Shown piece after piece: positions 8,520 to 18,017 of a stretch of 64,000 nucleotides of DNA (position 1 is the stretch's first letter; every line of letters begins with the position of its first letter). Origin of the DNA: Pseudomonas flavescens (GTDB lineage Bacteria > Pseudomonadota > Gammaproteobacteria > Pseudomonadales > Pseudomonadaceae); the NCBI RefSeq assembly GCF_013408425.1, contig NZ_JACBYV010000001.1:3410001-3474000 (forward strand), given 5' to 3'. The position numbers were made by a program, and so were the translations under genes. A model generated the notes under the pieces. That model did not search any database and had not been told where the DNA came from. It saw nothing but the letters and a program-made list of their open reading frames with translations.

Positions 8520-9835
8520 CCCAACGCCTGCAACGCCTCGTCCAGCGCCGAGACCAACAGATCGGCATGCGGCTTCTCGAAGGCCAGCAGCGGGCGAATC
8601 TTCAGGATATTTTCCAGCGGCCCGGCCGCGCTGATCAGCACACCACGCTCTCGCATGCCGTTGACCACACGCCGCGTCTGCTCCGCTGCCGCGGCCTTGC
8701 TTGCCCGGTTGCTCACCAGCTCGACACCAATGAACATCCCGGCGCCGCGCACATCGCCGATCCACTCGTGACGCTCACCCAGCTTGCCGAGCTCGTCGAG
8801 CAGGTAACCGCCGACCTGCGCCGAACGTTGCAGCAGGCCTTCGTCGCGAATCACATCCAGCACGGCCTGGCCGGCGGCGCAGGACACAGGGTTGCCGCCG
8901 AAGGTATTGAAGTAGCGCATGCTGCGCCCGAACGGTTCGAGCACCTCGGGACGCACCACCACCCCGGCAATCGGCTGACCATTGCCCATCGGCTTGCCCA
9001 GGCTGACCAGATCCGGTTGCACCGCATGCCGCTGGAACCCCCACATGCAATCGCCGGTACGGGCAAAACCGCACTGCACTTCGTCGGCGATATACAGCAG
9101 CCCCTCGGCCTGAGCGATGGCAACCGCTTCGCTGATGCAGCCCTGGGGGCCGGGAAAGATACCGTCACTGGCGAAGATGCCGTCGATCAGCAGCGCTGCC
9201 GGCTTGATGCCATTGGCGCGCAGATCGGCAATGGCGGCACGCACGTCTTCGGCGAAGCGCTTGCCCGCCTGCTCGGCGCCCAGGCGATAGGCGTCCGGCG
9301 CACGCACGGTGCGTGCATGGGCGGGCAGCTGGATGCTGGCCCCCAGCGACGGTGACAGAGCGGAAATGTCGCCGGTAACGCCGTGGTAGGCGAACCGGGT
9401 GATGATCACCCCGGTGCCGCCGGTGTAGTGGCGGGCGATGCGCAGGGCCAGGTCGTTGGCTTCGCTGCCGGTGCAGGTGAACATCACCTGCTGCAGGGCA
9501 GCGGGAAAGGTCGCCAGCAGGTTCTCGGCGTAATCGAGAATGCCTTCCTGCAGATAGCGGGTGTGGGTATTCAGGCGTGCCGCCTGCTCGGCGATGGCCT
9601 GCACCACCCGCGGGTGGCAGTGGCCGATGGAGGCGACGTTGTTGTAGGCATCCAGATAGGCACGCCCAGCTTCGTCGTACAGCCATACGCCCTCCCCGCG
9701 CACCGTGTGCAGCGGGCGCTCGTAGAACAGCCGATAGGCAGGGCCAAGCAGCCGCTCCCGGCGTTCGATCAGGCTTCGTTCTTTTTCGCTCAACCGCGCC
9801 GCATCGGCGGCGTTGAATCCGTTGATCATGCTCAT
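8516..9835 (-). CDS. Class III PLP-dependent aminotransferase / phospho-lyase
   Basis: 439 residues of PLP fold type I, class III. Visible motifs are the TCTGSEAN phosphate-binding turn, FAYHGVTGD, DEVQCGFARTG with the pyridine-contacting aspartate, and SLGKPMGNG with the Schiff-base lysine. The start overlaps the stop of the kinase gene (ATGA at 9832-9835). Class III enzymes next to a hydroxylysine- or choline-kinase-like gene resemble the AGXT2L group, which eliminates phosphate and ammonia from phosphoethanolamine or 5-phosphohydroxylysine. A phospho-lyase role is therefore preferred over a plain transaminase, but the substrate is inferred. Confidence 0.82.
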   Translation of the reverse strand: MSMINGFNAADAARLSEKERSLIERRERLLGPAYRLFYERPLHTVRGEGVWLYDEAGRAYLDAYNNVASIGHCHPRVVQAIAEQAARLNTHTRYLQEGILDYAENLLATFPAALQQVMFTCTGSEANDLALRIARHYTGGTGVIITRFAYHGVTGDISALSPSLGASIQLPAHARTVRAPDAYRLGAEQAGKRFAEDVRAAIADLRANGIKPAALLIDGIFASDGIFPGPQGCISEAVAIAQAEGLLYIADEVQCGFARTGDCMWGFQRHAVQPDLVSLGKPMGNGQPIAGVVVRPEVLEPFGRSMRYFNTFGGNPVSCAAGQAVLDVIRDEGLLQRSAQVGGYLLDELGKLGERHEWIGDVRGAGMFIGVELVSNRASKAAAAEQTRRVVNGMRERGVLISAAGPLENILKIRPLLAFEKPHADLLVSALDEALQALG

Positions 9836-10905
9836 GGCTGCAGCGCTCCCCGACAGGCCTGATGAATTCGCTCCCGCGCCGTATCGCTGGGGATGGCCGC
9901 CAAACCACGCAGACTGGCACTCGCCTGGCGCACGTTGCGCAGGATGTAATCACGATTTTCCGGGTGCAGGCTGGCCCGCCAGGCGGTGATGCTGATGGTC
10001 ATCACCAGCCGCGTGGCGATCAGTTCGGCAAGAATGTCCAGCTCGGCATCGCGCAACGGATTGAGGCGGTGGTAGGCCGCGATGAAGGTCAGCGCCGGCG
10101 CCAGCACGTCACCTTCGCGGCCCAGCTGATAGGCGGCTGCCACGCCCACTTCATTGATCAGCGGCGCGTGCACCATATCGCCGAAGTCGAGGATGTTGAG
10201 CAGTCGCTCCGGATGCCGGGGGTCGACGATGACGTTGTGCGGGTTCAGATCGTTATGGATGACCTGCGCACGCAGTTGCGGATAACGCGGCTGTGCATGG
10301 CGCTCGAAGGCATCCAGCGCCTGCGTCACCCGATCACGCAGTTCACCGTCATCTATATGCTGCAGCAATGGTCGCAACCGCGCCGCCTGCTGCATGTCCC
10401 ACAGCAGCTCGTGGCTGGAGGCGGGGTGGTGAAAGTCGCCTAGCGCGCGGTCGAGCCGCGCCATCGCCTCGCCCAGGTTATGGCGAAGCGCGGAGCTGCG
10501 CTGCTCGACCTGATGCAGCGGCAAGCCATCGACGAAGGAGAACAGACGCACCAGCATCTGCTGCCCCTCTACATCGACCCTGGCCAGATAACGCCCGTCG
10601 CGCGCGGCGTACACGCGCTGCACGGGGAGTTCTGGATCGGCCTGCTGGATATGCAGCAAGGCCTGATTCTGGAAGTCCACCACCTGAGGGTTCTCCAGGG
10701 GATGGGAAATTTTCAGCAGGTAGGATGAGCCGTCCGCACAGGACAGCTGGAAATTCAGGTCGCGCTCGCCGGCCAACGGCCGAACGGCGCCCGATACGCC
10801 AAAGCACTCGCTGGCGATGGCGCCGGCCCGTACCGGGCCGACCCGGGCCGGTTGCGCCTGCAACAAGGGGTCATGCACAACCAGGGTATTCAGCGACACA
10901 TCCAT
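9832..10905 (-). CDS. APH-family small-molecule kinase (hydroxylysine-kinase-like)
   Basis: 357 residues with the aminoglycoside-phosphotransferase/choline-kinase fold. The N-lobe has NFQL and YLLKISHP with the ATP lysine; the C-lobe has the catalytic VIHNDLNPHNVI and metal-binding ILDFGDMV. The phospho-acceptor is not evident from sequence. Overlap with the class III PLP gene downstream and proximity of a periplasmic binding protein upstream suggest phosphorylation of an imported amino alcohol, for example 5-hydroxylysine as in the animal HYKK/AGPHD1 pathway. Neighbour-based inference only; antibiotic modification is unlikely in this context. Confidence 0.78.
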   Translation of the reverse strand: MDVSLNTLVVHDPLLQAQPARVGPVRAGAIASECFGVSGAVRPLAGERDLNFQLSCADGSSYLLKISHPLENPQVVDFQNQALLHIQQADPELPVQRVYAARDGRYLARVDVEGQQMLVRLFSFVDGLPLHQVEQRSSALRHNLGEAMARLDRALGDFHHPASSHELLWDMQQAARLRPLLQHIDDGELRDRVTQALDAFERHAQPRYPQLRAQVIHNDLNPHNVIVDPRHPERLLNILDFGDMVHAPLINEVGVAAAYQLGREGDVLAPALTFIAAYHRLNPLRDAELDILAELIATRLVMTISITAWRASLHPENRDYILRNVRQASASLRGLAAIPSDTARERIHQACRGALQP

Positions 10906-10931
10906 ACACTCCGCAATTGACTGGTTACTGG

Positions 10932-10965
10932 CGCTGCCCGGCTGCGTCTAGGCGGCCGGGCGGCG
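10932..10965 (-). other. Intergenic hairpin between binding-protein and kinase genes
   Basis: GCCCGGC (10936-10942) pairs with GCCGGGC (10955-10961), with extra flanking pairs. No T run. It lies after the binding-protein stop, so it could protect that mRNA end or reduce read-through into the kinase gene. Confidence 0.45.
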
Positions 10966-10970
10966 CGCGT

Positions 10971-12002
10971 TTACTTGCTGGCCCAGGCGTTGAAGCGCTG
11001 CTCCAGATCCTCGCCATGGTCGATCCAGAACTCGATATCCATGGCCCGTGCATTCTTCAGGTTCTGCGGCGCCGTCGGCAGGCTGCCCTGGATCGCCGGA
11101 TCGATCAGCTCGATGGTATGGGTATTGGTCGGGCCGTAGGGAATCCCCTCGGCGTAGACCTTCTGCAGTTCCGGGGTGCTGGCCATGGCGATGAATGTCT
11201 CGGCCAGCGCCTTGTTCTTGCTGCCCTTGACGATCGCCCAGTGGTCCAGATCATAGAGGCTGCCGTTCCATTGCATGACGAAATCACGGCCTTCCTTCTG
11301 CGCCGTGGTAACCCGACCGTTGTAGGCCGAGGTCATCACCACGTCCCCCGCGGCCAGCCATTGCAGCGGCTGTGCACCGGCTTCCCACCACTGGATGTTC
11401 GACTTGATCTGATCGAGCTTGCGGAACGCCCGCTCGACGCCTTCGTCGGTCCCCAGCACCTTGTAGAGATCCGCCTGCGCCACGCCGTCGGCGAGCAAGG
11501 CGAATTCGAGGGTGAACTTGGCGCCACGACGCAGGCCACGCTTGCCGGGGAATGTCTTCACGTCCCAGAAATCCGCCCAGCCGGCCGGCGTGCCCTTGAG
11601 CTTGCTGCTGTCGTAGGTCAGCACCGTCGACCAGATGAAGATACCGGCGCCGCATTCGCTTACCGCTTCCGGGATGAAGTCTTCACGCTTGCCGATGCTC
11701 GCCCAGTCCAGCGGCTCGAACAGCCCTTCACTGCAACCACGGATCAATTCCGGGGTCTCCACTTCTACGACATCCCAGGTGACCTGACCGGTATCGGCCA
11801 TGACCTTGATCTTGGCCATCTCACCGTTGTACTCGGACGCCTCGATGCGCACGTTCTCGCGCGCTTCGAAAGGTTTGTAGAAGGCTTTTTCCTGTACCAC
11901 CTTGTTGTCACCGCCGAAGGAGACCACGGCAAGCTTTTCAGCCGCTTGCACGGTCGCGGCGCTGCAGGTGATGGCGATCAGTAATGCGGTTTTCTTGAAC
12001 AT
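10971..12002 (-). CDS. Periplasmic ABC-type substrate-binding protein (PotD/PotF-like)
   Basis: 343 residues. The Sec signal peptide MFKKTALLIAITC...VQA is cleaved near residue 20, and the remainder is a two-lobed binding protein of the spermidine/putrescine class (VVSFGGDNK, TWDVVEVE, WWEAGAQPLQWLAAGDVVM, YGPTN). The ATG at 12002 with AGGAG upstream is preferred to 12059, which would put residues before the signal peptide. No permease or ATPase gene adjoins it, so it must work with components encoded elsewhere. Its ligand is probably an amine related to the kinase/phospho-lyase substrate downstream. Confidence 0.85.
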   Translation of the reverse strand: MFKKTALLIAITCSAATVQAAEKLAVVSFGGDNKVVQEKAFYKPFEARENVRIEASEYNGEMAKIKVMADTGQVTWDVVEVETPELIRGCSEGLFEPLDWASIGKREDFIPEAVSECGAGIFIWSTVLTYDSSKLKGTPAGWADFWDVKTFPGKRGLRRGAKFTLEFALLADGVAQADLYKVLGTDEGVERAFRKLDQIKSNIQWWEAGAQPLQWLAAGDVVMTSAYNGRVTTAQKEGRDFVMQWNGSLYDLDHWAIVKGSKNKALAETFIAMASTPELQKVYAEGIPYGPTNTHTIELIDPAIQGSLPTAPQNLKNARAMDIEFWIDHGEDLEQRFNAWASK

Positions 12003-12094
12003 TGAGGGGTGCTCCTGGCAGGGCCTCACTTGGCACTGGTTAGGTAAGGGCAGCTTCAAGGAAGAAACACCGATGCTTTACCGACAAGAACCAC

Positions 12095-12244
12095 TAGGGT
12101 CTGTTGCCGTTTCAGCACAAGCCGCGTTACCGCAATACTGCGTTTCTCGCCGGCTCATTTGGCCAGCCAAACTTCGCGGCTCGTGCCTTGCCTCGCGGCA
12201 AAACGGGCTCCGGCGCGGCAGTGCTGAAATGACAACAGACCCTA
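12095..12244. mobile_element. MITE-like element 1 (150 bp, terminal inverted repeats)
   Basis: Ends read TAGGGTCTGTTGCCGTTTCA and, inverted, TAGGGTCTGTTGTCATTTCA, followed on both sides by CAGCAC. This is about 23 bases of inverted repeat with two mismatches, flanked by TA on each side (probable target duplication). No coding capacity. A related element with the same 12-base ends is at 19537-19726. The TA duplication would fit mobilisation by an IS630/mariner-type or IS427-type transposase encoded elsewhere (inference). Confidence 0.65.
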
Positions 12245-12350
12245 AGCACCCGGGATGGAGCGGGAGCCTAGCGCTGTAGGGCTGACAGGATTCATCAGGC
12301 CATCTGGTTATTGTTGTTGGCTGGCACGGCAGAGCCATTAAAGCACCACA

Positions 12351-12374
12351 AAAAATATGATGCATCATATTTTT
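12351..12374. promoter_or_regulatory. 24-bp perfect palindrome, candidate GntR operator
   Basis: A perfect palindrome of 24 bases with core TATGATGCATCATA flanked by A and T tracts, 65 bases before the SDR start. The next gene but one encodes a FCD-type GntR regulator, whose relatives bind dyads of this size. Assignment to that regulator is inferred. Confidence 0.65.
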
Positions 12375-12438
12375 AATTGAGCCATGATCCATCCAGGCAG
12401 TAGTGCCTGAACATGCCTTCTATTCCGGGAGATACGCC

Positions 12439-13173
12439 ATGAGCGATCAGAAAACGCTGCTGCTGACCGGCGCCAGCCGTGGCATCGGCCATGCCACGGT
12501 GAAGCATTTCAACGCGGCCGGTTGGCGGGTATTCACCGCCTCGCGACATGACTGGGTGGCTGAATGCCCGTGGGCGGAAGGCAAGCTCAACCATATCCAT
12601 CTGGATCTGGAAGACATCGAGCACCTTGAAGAAAGCCTGCCGCTGATCCGCGAAAAGCTCGGCGGGCGCCTGGATGCGCTGGTCAACAATGCCGGCGTAT
12701 CGCCCAAGGGCGAAGAAGGCCAGCGCCTCGGTGTGCTGGCCAGCGACTACGCGACCTGGATCCAGGTGTTCAACGTCAACCTGTTCTCCACCGCCCTGCT
12801 CGCCCGCGGCCTGTTCGAAGAGCTGAAGGCAGCCAAGGGCAGCATCATCAACGTCACCTCCATCGCCGGTTCACGGGTGCACCCTTTCGCCGGGTCGGCC
12901 TACGCAGCCTCCAAAGCCGCCCTTTCCGCCCTGACCCGCGAGATGGCTCATGAATTCGGCTGCCACGGCGTGCGGGTCAATGCCATCGCGCCGGGGGAGA
13001 TCGACACCTCGATTCTTTCCTCGGGTACCGAACTGATCGTCGAGCGCGACATTCCCATGCACCGCCTGGGCAAACCCGAAGAAGTGGCGTCGCTGGTACA
13101 TTTTCTGTGCACCTCGGGCGCAGGTTACGTGAACGGTGCGGAGATTCACGTCAATGGCGGGCAGCACGTGTGA
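12439..13173 (+). CDS. SDR-family NAD(P)-dependent dehydrogenase
   Basis: 244 residues, a classical short-chain dehydrogenase: cofactor motif TGASRGIG (residues 10-17), NNAG (83-86), and catalytic Ser141, Tyr155 and Lys159 (YAASK). The C-terminal HVNGGQHV is typical. GGGAGA precedes the ATG at 12439. The substrate is unknown; position between a palindromic operator and a GntR gene, at the edge of a sugar-acid catabolic region, suggests a sugar, sugar acid or polyol dehydrogenase. Probably co-transcribed with the regulator 48 bases downstream. Confidence 0.87.
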   Translation: MSDQKTLLLTGASRGIGHATVKHFNAAGWRVFTASRHDWVAECPWAEGKLNHIHLDLEDIEHLEESLPLIREKLGGRLDALVNNAGVSPKGEEGQRLGVLASDYATWIQVFNVNLFSTALLARGLFEELKAAKGSIINVTSIAGSRVHPFAGSAYAASKAALSALTREMAHEFGCHGVRVNAIAPGEIDTSILSSGTELIVERDIPMHRLGKPEEVASLVHFLCTSGAGYVNGAEIHVNGGQHV

Positions 13174-13221
13174 GGCGGCCGGAGTAGAATCCGCCTGCGA
13201 CCCGCTGCACAAGAGAACGCC

Positions 13222-13899
13222 ATGAAGTACCCCATCGAAGGCCTCAGCCACGCCTACCTCGGCAGTGGCGTTTATGCACTGCTGCGCGAGGCACTGATCA
13301 CCGGCCGCTTCCGGCCTGATGACCGTCTGCGCATACGCGATCTGGCCGAACAGCTGGGGACCAGCGTCACCCCGGTGCGCGACGCCATTCTGCAACTGGC
13401 CAAGGAGAAGGCCCTGGTCCTCAGAACGCCGCGAGATATCCGCGTGCCGGTACTGAGCCAGGAACAGTACGCCGAGATCCGCAGTATCCGTCTGGCGCTG
13501 GAAGGCCTGGCGGCGGAAACCGCAGCCGGCAAGGTGACGGCCGAGCAGTTGCAGATGCTGGAAGGCAATGTTCGCGACAATCTGCAAGCCGTGCACAGCG
13601 GTGAACTGGTCGCCGCGCTGAAGCTCAATCAGGCTTTTCATTTTGCCTTGGCAGATATTGCCGGCATGCCGCTGCTGCGCGATGTGCTCGATAGCCTGTG
13701 GATGCGCACCGGCCCACTGATCGCCCTGGCCTATGGCGACTTCAACGAGCGCATGGCCATCGAGCATCATTGGGAAGTGCTGCGTGCATTGCAAAAAGGC
13801 GACGGCGCGGCGGCGCGCCAGGCGATCTGCACCGATATTCTCGATGGCAATCAGAAGATGATGGAATTCATCGCTCAGCGCGAAGCCACGGTGATCTGA
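13222..13899 (+). CDS. GntR-family regulator, FCD subfamily
   Basis: 225 residues. N-terminal winged helix (about 15-75; LRIRDLAEQLGTSVTPVRDAI is the recognition region) and C-terminal all-helical FCD ligand domain with the metal-binding type histidines (HFALADI, EHHWEVL). It lies 48 bases after the SDR gene in the same direction, and AAGAGAA precedes the ATG. It probably controls the SDR promoter through the palindrome at 12351-12374. The effector is unknown. Confidence 0.88.
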   Translation: MKYPIEGLSHAYLGSGVYALLREALITGRFRPDDRLRIRDLAEQLGTSVTPVRDAILQLAKEKALVLRTPRDIRVPVLSQEQYAEIRSIRLALEGLAAETAAGKVTAEQLQMLEGNVRDNLQAVHSGELVAALKLNQAFHFALADIAGMPLLRDVLDSLWMRTGPLIALAYGDFNERMAIEHHWEVLRALQKGDGAAARQAICTDILDGNQKMMEFIAQREATVI

Positions 13900-13902
13900 G
13901 AA

Positions 13903-13925
13903 CCGGTGCGCTCGTGGCGCACCGG
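13903..13925. terminator. Hairpin between convergent genes
   Basis: CCGGTGCG (13903-13910) pairs with CGCACCGG (13918-13925) just after the GntR stop. It lacks a T run on either side, so it is a weak terminator candidate. Confidence 0.35.
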
Positions 13926-14008
13926 GTGACGCTCAAGGGTAAGAACCGCGGTCAGGCTTGTGGCCCGGCGCGTATAAGCGAGGCCGCCGAGGCGACCCGC
14001 CTATTCGG

Positions 14009-14941
14009 TCAGAGCGCGGTGACCAGCTCACCACGCTCTATAAAGGCATCGAGATTATCGAACACCAGGTTCTCCATGGCCAGCCGGGTTTCCTCGGTGG
14101 CACTGCCGACGTGGGGCAACAGCACCACGTTGGGCATCTCGAACAAGGCTTCGGGCACCCGCGGCTCATCTTCGAACACGTCCAATCCTGCACCGCCCAA
14201 GGTCCCTGCCTGCAGCGCAGCGACCAGCGCCAGCTCATCGATGACGCTGCCGCGGGCGATGTTCACGACGATACCTTGCGGGCCAAGCGCCTCGAGCACC
14301 GCGGCATCGATCAGGTGATGGGTCGACGCCCCACCCGGACAGGCCAGCACCAGAAAATCCGCCCAACCTGCCAAGGCCTTGAGATCGGCCTCGTAGCCAT
14401 AGTCGGTGGTCGGATCGGGACGGCGATTGTGGTAGCGGATGTCCATGTCGAAACCCGCAGCACGCTTGGCGATGTCCTTGCCGATCCGCCCGAAGCCGAC
14501 GATACCCAGCTTCTTGCCACTGACCTTGCGGGTCAGCGGGTACTGGCCCTTGAGCCATTTGCCCTGACGCACATGCTGATCGGAAGCGGAAAACTGCCGT
14601 GCGGTGTCGATGATCAGGCCGATGGCGGTGTCGGCGACGCATTCGTTGAGCACATCCGGCGTGGTGCTGATCGGAATGCCCCGCGCTTTCGCCTCATCGA
14701 CGGCAATCGAATCGTAGCCGACACCGAAACTGCAGATGGCCCGCAGGTTGGGCATCTGCGCCAGTTGCTCGGCCGAGCAACCGTAACGGGCCGAAGTGAC
14801 CACGATGTCGATATCGGCACCGTGCTCGGCGAGATAATCCTTGGGCTGTTCCCAGAGGCGGGTCAGCGAGTAGTCGCGCTGCAGGCGCTCGTTGAAACGA
14901 TTCGGGAAGCGACCGACCTGAAGCACGTTGGGGCGACTCAT
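14009..14941 (-). CDS. D-isomer-specific 2-hydroxyacid dehydrogenase
   Basis: 310 residues. Rossmann motif GFGRIG (149-154), catalytic R230 (NIARGS), E259 (FEDEP) and H277 (LLPHVGS). The basic HNRR at 171-174 after the second beta strand favours NADPH over NADH. The family reduces glyoxylate, hydroxypyruvate or 2-ketogluconate-type acids; which one is not decidable here. AGGAGAG precedes the ATG. It follows garD and the permease in the same direction (92-base gap), so it may be the third gene of the aldarate unit. Confidence 0.87.
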   Translation of the reverse strand: MSRPNVLQVGRFPNRFNERLQRDYSLTRLWEQPKDYLAEHGADIDIVVTSARYGCSAEQLAQMPNLRAICSFGVGYDSIAVDEAKARGIPISTTPDVLNECVADTAIGLIIDTARQFSASDQHVRQGKWLKGQYPLTRKVSGKKLGIVGFGRIGKDIAKRAAGFDMDIRYHNRRPDPTTDYGYEADLKALAGWADFLVLACPGGASTHHLIDAAVLEALGPQGIVVNIARGSVIDELALVAALQAGTLGGAGLDVFEDEPRVPEALFEMPNVVLLPHVGSATEETRLAMENLVFDNLDAFIERGELVTAL

Positions 14942-15033
14942 GCAGCTCTCCTGTAATGGCGATCAAAGAACCGATGATACCTGCCACGACGCTCAGGGAA
15001 GCACCGAGGCAGGCATCTCTGTCCGGTAATCGG

Positions 15034-16590
15034 TCAGGTCACTGGAGCGGGGTTGAAGAGAACGAGGTCGTTGTGCAGACGATGCTTCTCCGCCCAAGTC
15101 TGCTTCTTACCGCTGGCGACATCCAGGTAGAGCTGGAAAATGTGCCAGCCCATTTCATCGAGGGTCATGCGCCCCGAAGTGATCTGCCCGGCATCGACGT
15201 CGATCAGATCCGGCCAGCGCTCCGCCAGTTGCGTACGGGTAGCCACCTTGATCACCGGCACCATGGACAGGCCATAGGGGGTACCGCGACCAGTGGTGAA
15301 GATGTGCAGGTTCATACCGGCCGCCAGTTGCAGCGTGCCGCAGATGAAATCACTGGCCGGGGTGGCGCAGAAGTACAGGCCCTTGCCACGAATTCGCTCA
15401 CCCGGGGAGACGACCCCGGCAATCGGGCTGTTGCCGGACTTGGCAATGGAGCCCATGGCCTTTTCGACGATGTTGTTGAGGCCGCCCTTCTTGTTGCCTG
15501 GCGTGGTGTTGGCGCTGCGATCGGCCATGCCGCGTTCCAGATAACGGTCGTACCAGTCCATCTCATGAATCAGCGCATCGGCGATTTCGGTGGTCGCGGC
15601 CCGCGGGGTGAGCAGATGGATGCCGTCACGCACTTCGGTGTTTTCCGAGAACATCACGGTGGCGCCAGCGCGCACCAGCAGGTCCGAGGCCACGCCAAGG
15701 GCCGGGTTGGCGGTGATACCGGAGAACGCGTCACTGCCGCCGCACTGCATGCCGACCACCAGCTCGGAGGCCGGTACGGTTTCCCGGCGACGCTGATCGA
15801 GCACCTTCAGGCGCGTCTCGATCATCGCCATGATTTCTTCGACCATGCCGACGAAGCCGGTGCTGGAGTCCTGCAGACGGAACAGCCACTCCTCCTCTTG
15901 CATGCCGTTGGTGAGCTGGTCGCCATCCATCAACTGGTTGGCCTGCAGCTTTTCGCAGCCCAGGCTGATCACCAGCGCCTGGCCACCGAGGTTGGGATTG
16001 CGGCTGATGTTGTAGAGGGTGCGAATGGGCACCACGGCGTCCGGCGCGTTGATCGCCACGCCACAGCCATAGCTGTGCGACAGCGCCACCACATCGTCGA
16101 CGTTGGGGTATTTGGGAAGGATTTCCTTGCGCACGCGGTCGACGCAATGGTCGAGCACGCCGACCACGCACTGCACGGTGGTGGTCACGCCGAGGATGTT
16201 GCGCGTGCCGACGGTGCCGTCCGGGTTGCGGAAGCCTTCGAATGTGTAGCCTTCCAGCGGCGCGGGCACCGGGGCCTTGATCGTCGCCTTGGGCAGGTTG
16301 TCCAGCACCGGCGGCTCGGGCATGCGCAGCACCGCCTCGGTCACCCAGGTGCCAGCGGCGATGGGGTTCAGGGCATAGCCGATCACCTCACCATAACGCA
16401 CCACGTTGCCACCTTCGGGAATCGCCACCAGCGACACCTTGTGGCTCTGCGGAATGCCCTCCAGCGCCTCCAGGCCATCGGCGAAACGGCCACCGGCCGC
16501 CACCCCCTGTTCATTGACCACTACGCCGACGTTGTCGTCGGCGTGCAGGCGGATGTAACGCGGGGAGTCCAGATGTTGAATGAGATCCAT
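15034..16590 (-). CDS. garD: Galactarate dehydratase, UxaA/GarD family
   Basis: 518 residues, the usual length. The N-terminal SAF-like domain (about 1-90) is followed by the large UxaA-type domain, with GTRN near residue 129, SHSYGCG near 173, [11 protein letters not shown] near 210, and CGGSDAFSG near 285. The enzyme dehydrates galactarate to 5-keto-4-deoxy-glucarate. The ATG at 16590 has AAGGA 9 bases upstream and is preferred to an ATG 12 codons earlier. It lies behind an aldarate-type MFS permease and upstream LacI gene, and its product is the substrate of the KdgD enzymes encoded about 4 kb away. Altronate dehydratase is the main alternative. Confidence 0.85.
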   Translation of the reverse strand: MDLIQHLDSPRYIRLHADDNVGVVVNEQGVAAGGRFADGLEALEGIPQSHKVSLVAIPEGGNVVRYGEVIGYALNPIAAGTWVTEAVLRMPEPPVLDNLPKATIKAPVPAPLEGYTFEGFRNPDGTVGTRNILGVTTTVQCVVGVLDHCVDRVRKEILPKYPNVDDVVALSHSYGCGVAINAPDAVVPIRTLYNISRNPNLGGQALVISLGCEKLQANQLMDGDQLTNGMQEEEWLFRLQDSSTGFVGMVEEIMAMIETRLKVLDQRRRETVPASELVVGMQCGGSDAFSGITANPALGVASDLLVRAGATVMFSENTEVRDGIHLLTPRAATTEIADALIHEMDWYDRYLERGMADRSANTTPGNKKGGLNNIVEKAMGSIAKSGNSPIAGVVSPGERIRGKGLYFCATPASDFICGTLQLAAGMNLHIFTTGRGTPYGLSMVPVIKVATRTQLAERWPDLIDVDAGQITSGRMTLDEMGWHIFQLYLDVASGKKQTWAEKHRLHNDLVLFNPAPVT

Positions 16591-16623
16591 GGGGCTAATC
16601 CTTTTCTTGTTGTAAGACACGTT

Positions 16624-16658
16624 CATGGCTTCGCCTGCCGGTGCCAGGCGAAGCCATG
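16624..16658 (-). other. Strong intergenic hairpin between permease and garD
   Basis: A perfect 14-base stem: CATGGCTTCGCCTG at 16624-16637 pairs with 16645-16658 across a 7-base loop. It fills the gap between the permease stop and the garD ribosome site. No T run follows, so mRNA stabilisation or partial attenuation is more likely than full termination. Confidence 0.6.
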
Positions 16659-16664
16659 AGGGAC

Positions 16665-18017
16665 TCAGGTCGCCGGAGCAGGCGAAGCCTGATCGTTGAG
16701 CGCCTGGCCGTTTTCATCCTTCAGCACGACACGCTTGATCGGGCCGACGATGAACAGGTAGCTGCAGACCGCGACCAGTGCGTTGGCGCCGACGTACACC
16801 AGTGCCCACTTGAACGAGCCGGTGGCGCTGATGATGTAGCCGATGACGATCGGGGTAGTGATCGAAGCGATGTTGCCGAAGGTGTTGAACAGGCCGCCGG
16901 ACAGGCCAGCGATCTGCTTGGGCGAAGTATCCGATACCACGGCCCAACCGAGGGCCCCGAGACCTTTACCAAAGAATGCGAGGGTCATGAACCCGACGAC
17001 CATCCACTCGGCCGACACGTAGTTGCACAGCACCATGCTGGTCGACAGCATCAGGCCGCAGACGATCGGCAACTTGCGCGCCAGGGTCAGGCTGTGGCCG
17101 CGACGCAGCAGCCAGTCGGAAATCACCCCGCCCAGCACACCGCCGATGAAGCCCATGATCGCTGGCAAGGAGGCGATGATGCCGGCCTTGAGAATGGTCA
17201 TGCCGCGCTCCTGCACCAGGTACACGGGGAACCAGGTGAGGAAGAAATAGGTGATGGCATTGATGCAGTACTGGCCCAGATAGACACCGACCATCATGCG
17301 GTTGGTGAGCAACTGGGTGATGTAGTTCCACTTCGGACCACCGCTGCCCTTCGCCTGATCCATATCGACCAGCCCACCGTTGTTGGCGATGTACTCGACC
17401 TCGGCAGCGCTGACGCTCGGGTGCTCCTTGGGGTTGTAGATGGTTTTCATCCACACGCCGGCGAAGACGATGCCCAGTACGCCCATGACCACGAACACGT
17501 GCTCCCAGCCGTAGGTGTAGACGATCCAGCCCATCAGCGGTGCGAACAGCGCGGTGGCGAAATACTGCGCCGAGTTGAAGATGGCCGATGCCGTGCCCCG
17601 TTCCGCCGTCGGGAACCAGGCGGCGACGATACGGGCGTTACCCGGGAACGAAGGCGCTTCGGCGAAGCCGACCATGAAGCGCAATACGAACAGGGTCACC
17701 ACGGCCCAGGCGACCGGCATCATGCCGACGAAGCCCTGCAGCAGAGTGAACAGCGACCAGATGAAGATGCCAGCGGCATACACGCGCTTGGAGCCGAAAC
17801 GGTCGAGCAGCCAACCACCCGGGATCTGCCCGATCACATAGGCCCAGCCGAAGGCCGAGAAGATGTAGCCAAGGGTGATCGCATCGATGCCGAGATCCTT
17901 CTGCATGCTGGAGCCAGCGATGGAGATGGTGGCGCGGTCGGCGTAGTTGATGGTGGTTACCAGAAACAGCATCAGCAGTATCAGGTAACGGACGTGGGTT
18001 TTCTTCGTGTCTCCCAT
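16665..18017 (-). CDS. MFS permease for galactarate/glucarate (GudP/GarP-like)
   Basis: 450 residues with 12 predicted membrane segments of the anion:cation symporter subfamily. The opening [15 protein letters not shown] and the segment [20 protein letters not shown] are typical of hexarate and hexuronate permeases. GGTGAGAT precedes the ATG. It is the first gene after an intergenic region with two LacI-type operators and is followed by galactarate dehydratase, so aldarate uptake is the best reading; galactarate versus glucarate is not resolved. Confidence 0.87.
   Translation of the reverse strand: MGDTKKTHVRYLILLMLFLVTTINYADRATISIAGSSMQKDLGIDAITLGYIFSAFGWAYVIGQIPGGWLLDRFGSKRVYAAGIFIWSLFTLLQGFVGMMPVAWAVVTLFVLRFMVGFAEAPSFPGNARIVAAWFPTAERGTASAIFNSAQYFATALFAPLMGWIVYTYGWEHVFVVMGVLGIVFAGVWMKTIYNPKEHPSVSAAEVEYIANNGGLVDMDQAKGSGGPKWNYITQLLTNRMMVGVYLGQYCINAITYFFLTWFPVYLVQERGMTILKAGIIASLPAIMGFIGGVLGGVISDWLLRRGHSLTLARKLPIVCGLMLSTSMVLCNYVSAEWMVVGFMTLAFFGKGLGALGWAVVSDTSPKQIAGLSGGLFNTFGNIASITTPIVIGYIISATGSFKWALVYVGANALVAVCSYLFIVGPIKRVVLKDENGQALNDQASPAPAT

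Noticed and set aside
9832..10905. Aminoglycoside resistance kinase
   Set aside because: The APH fold is shared by many metabolic kinases, and the overlapping PLP-enzyme gene points to amino-alcohol metabolism instead.
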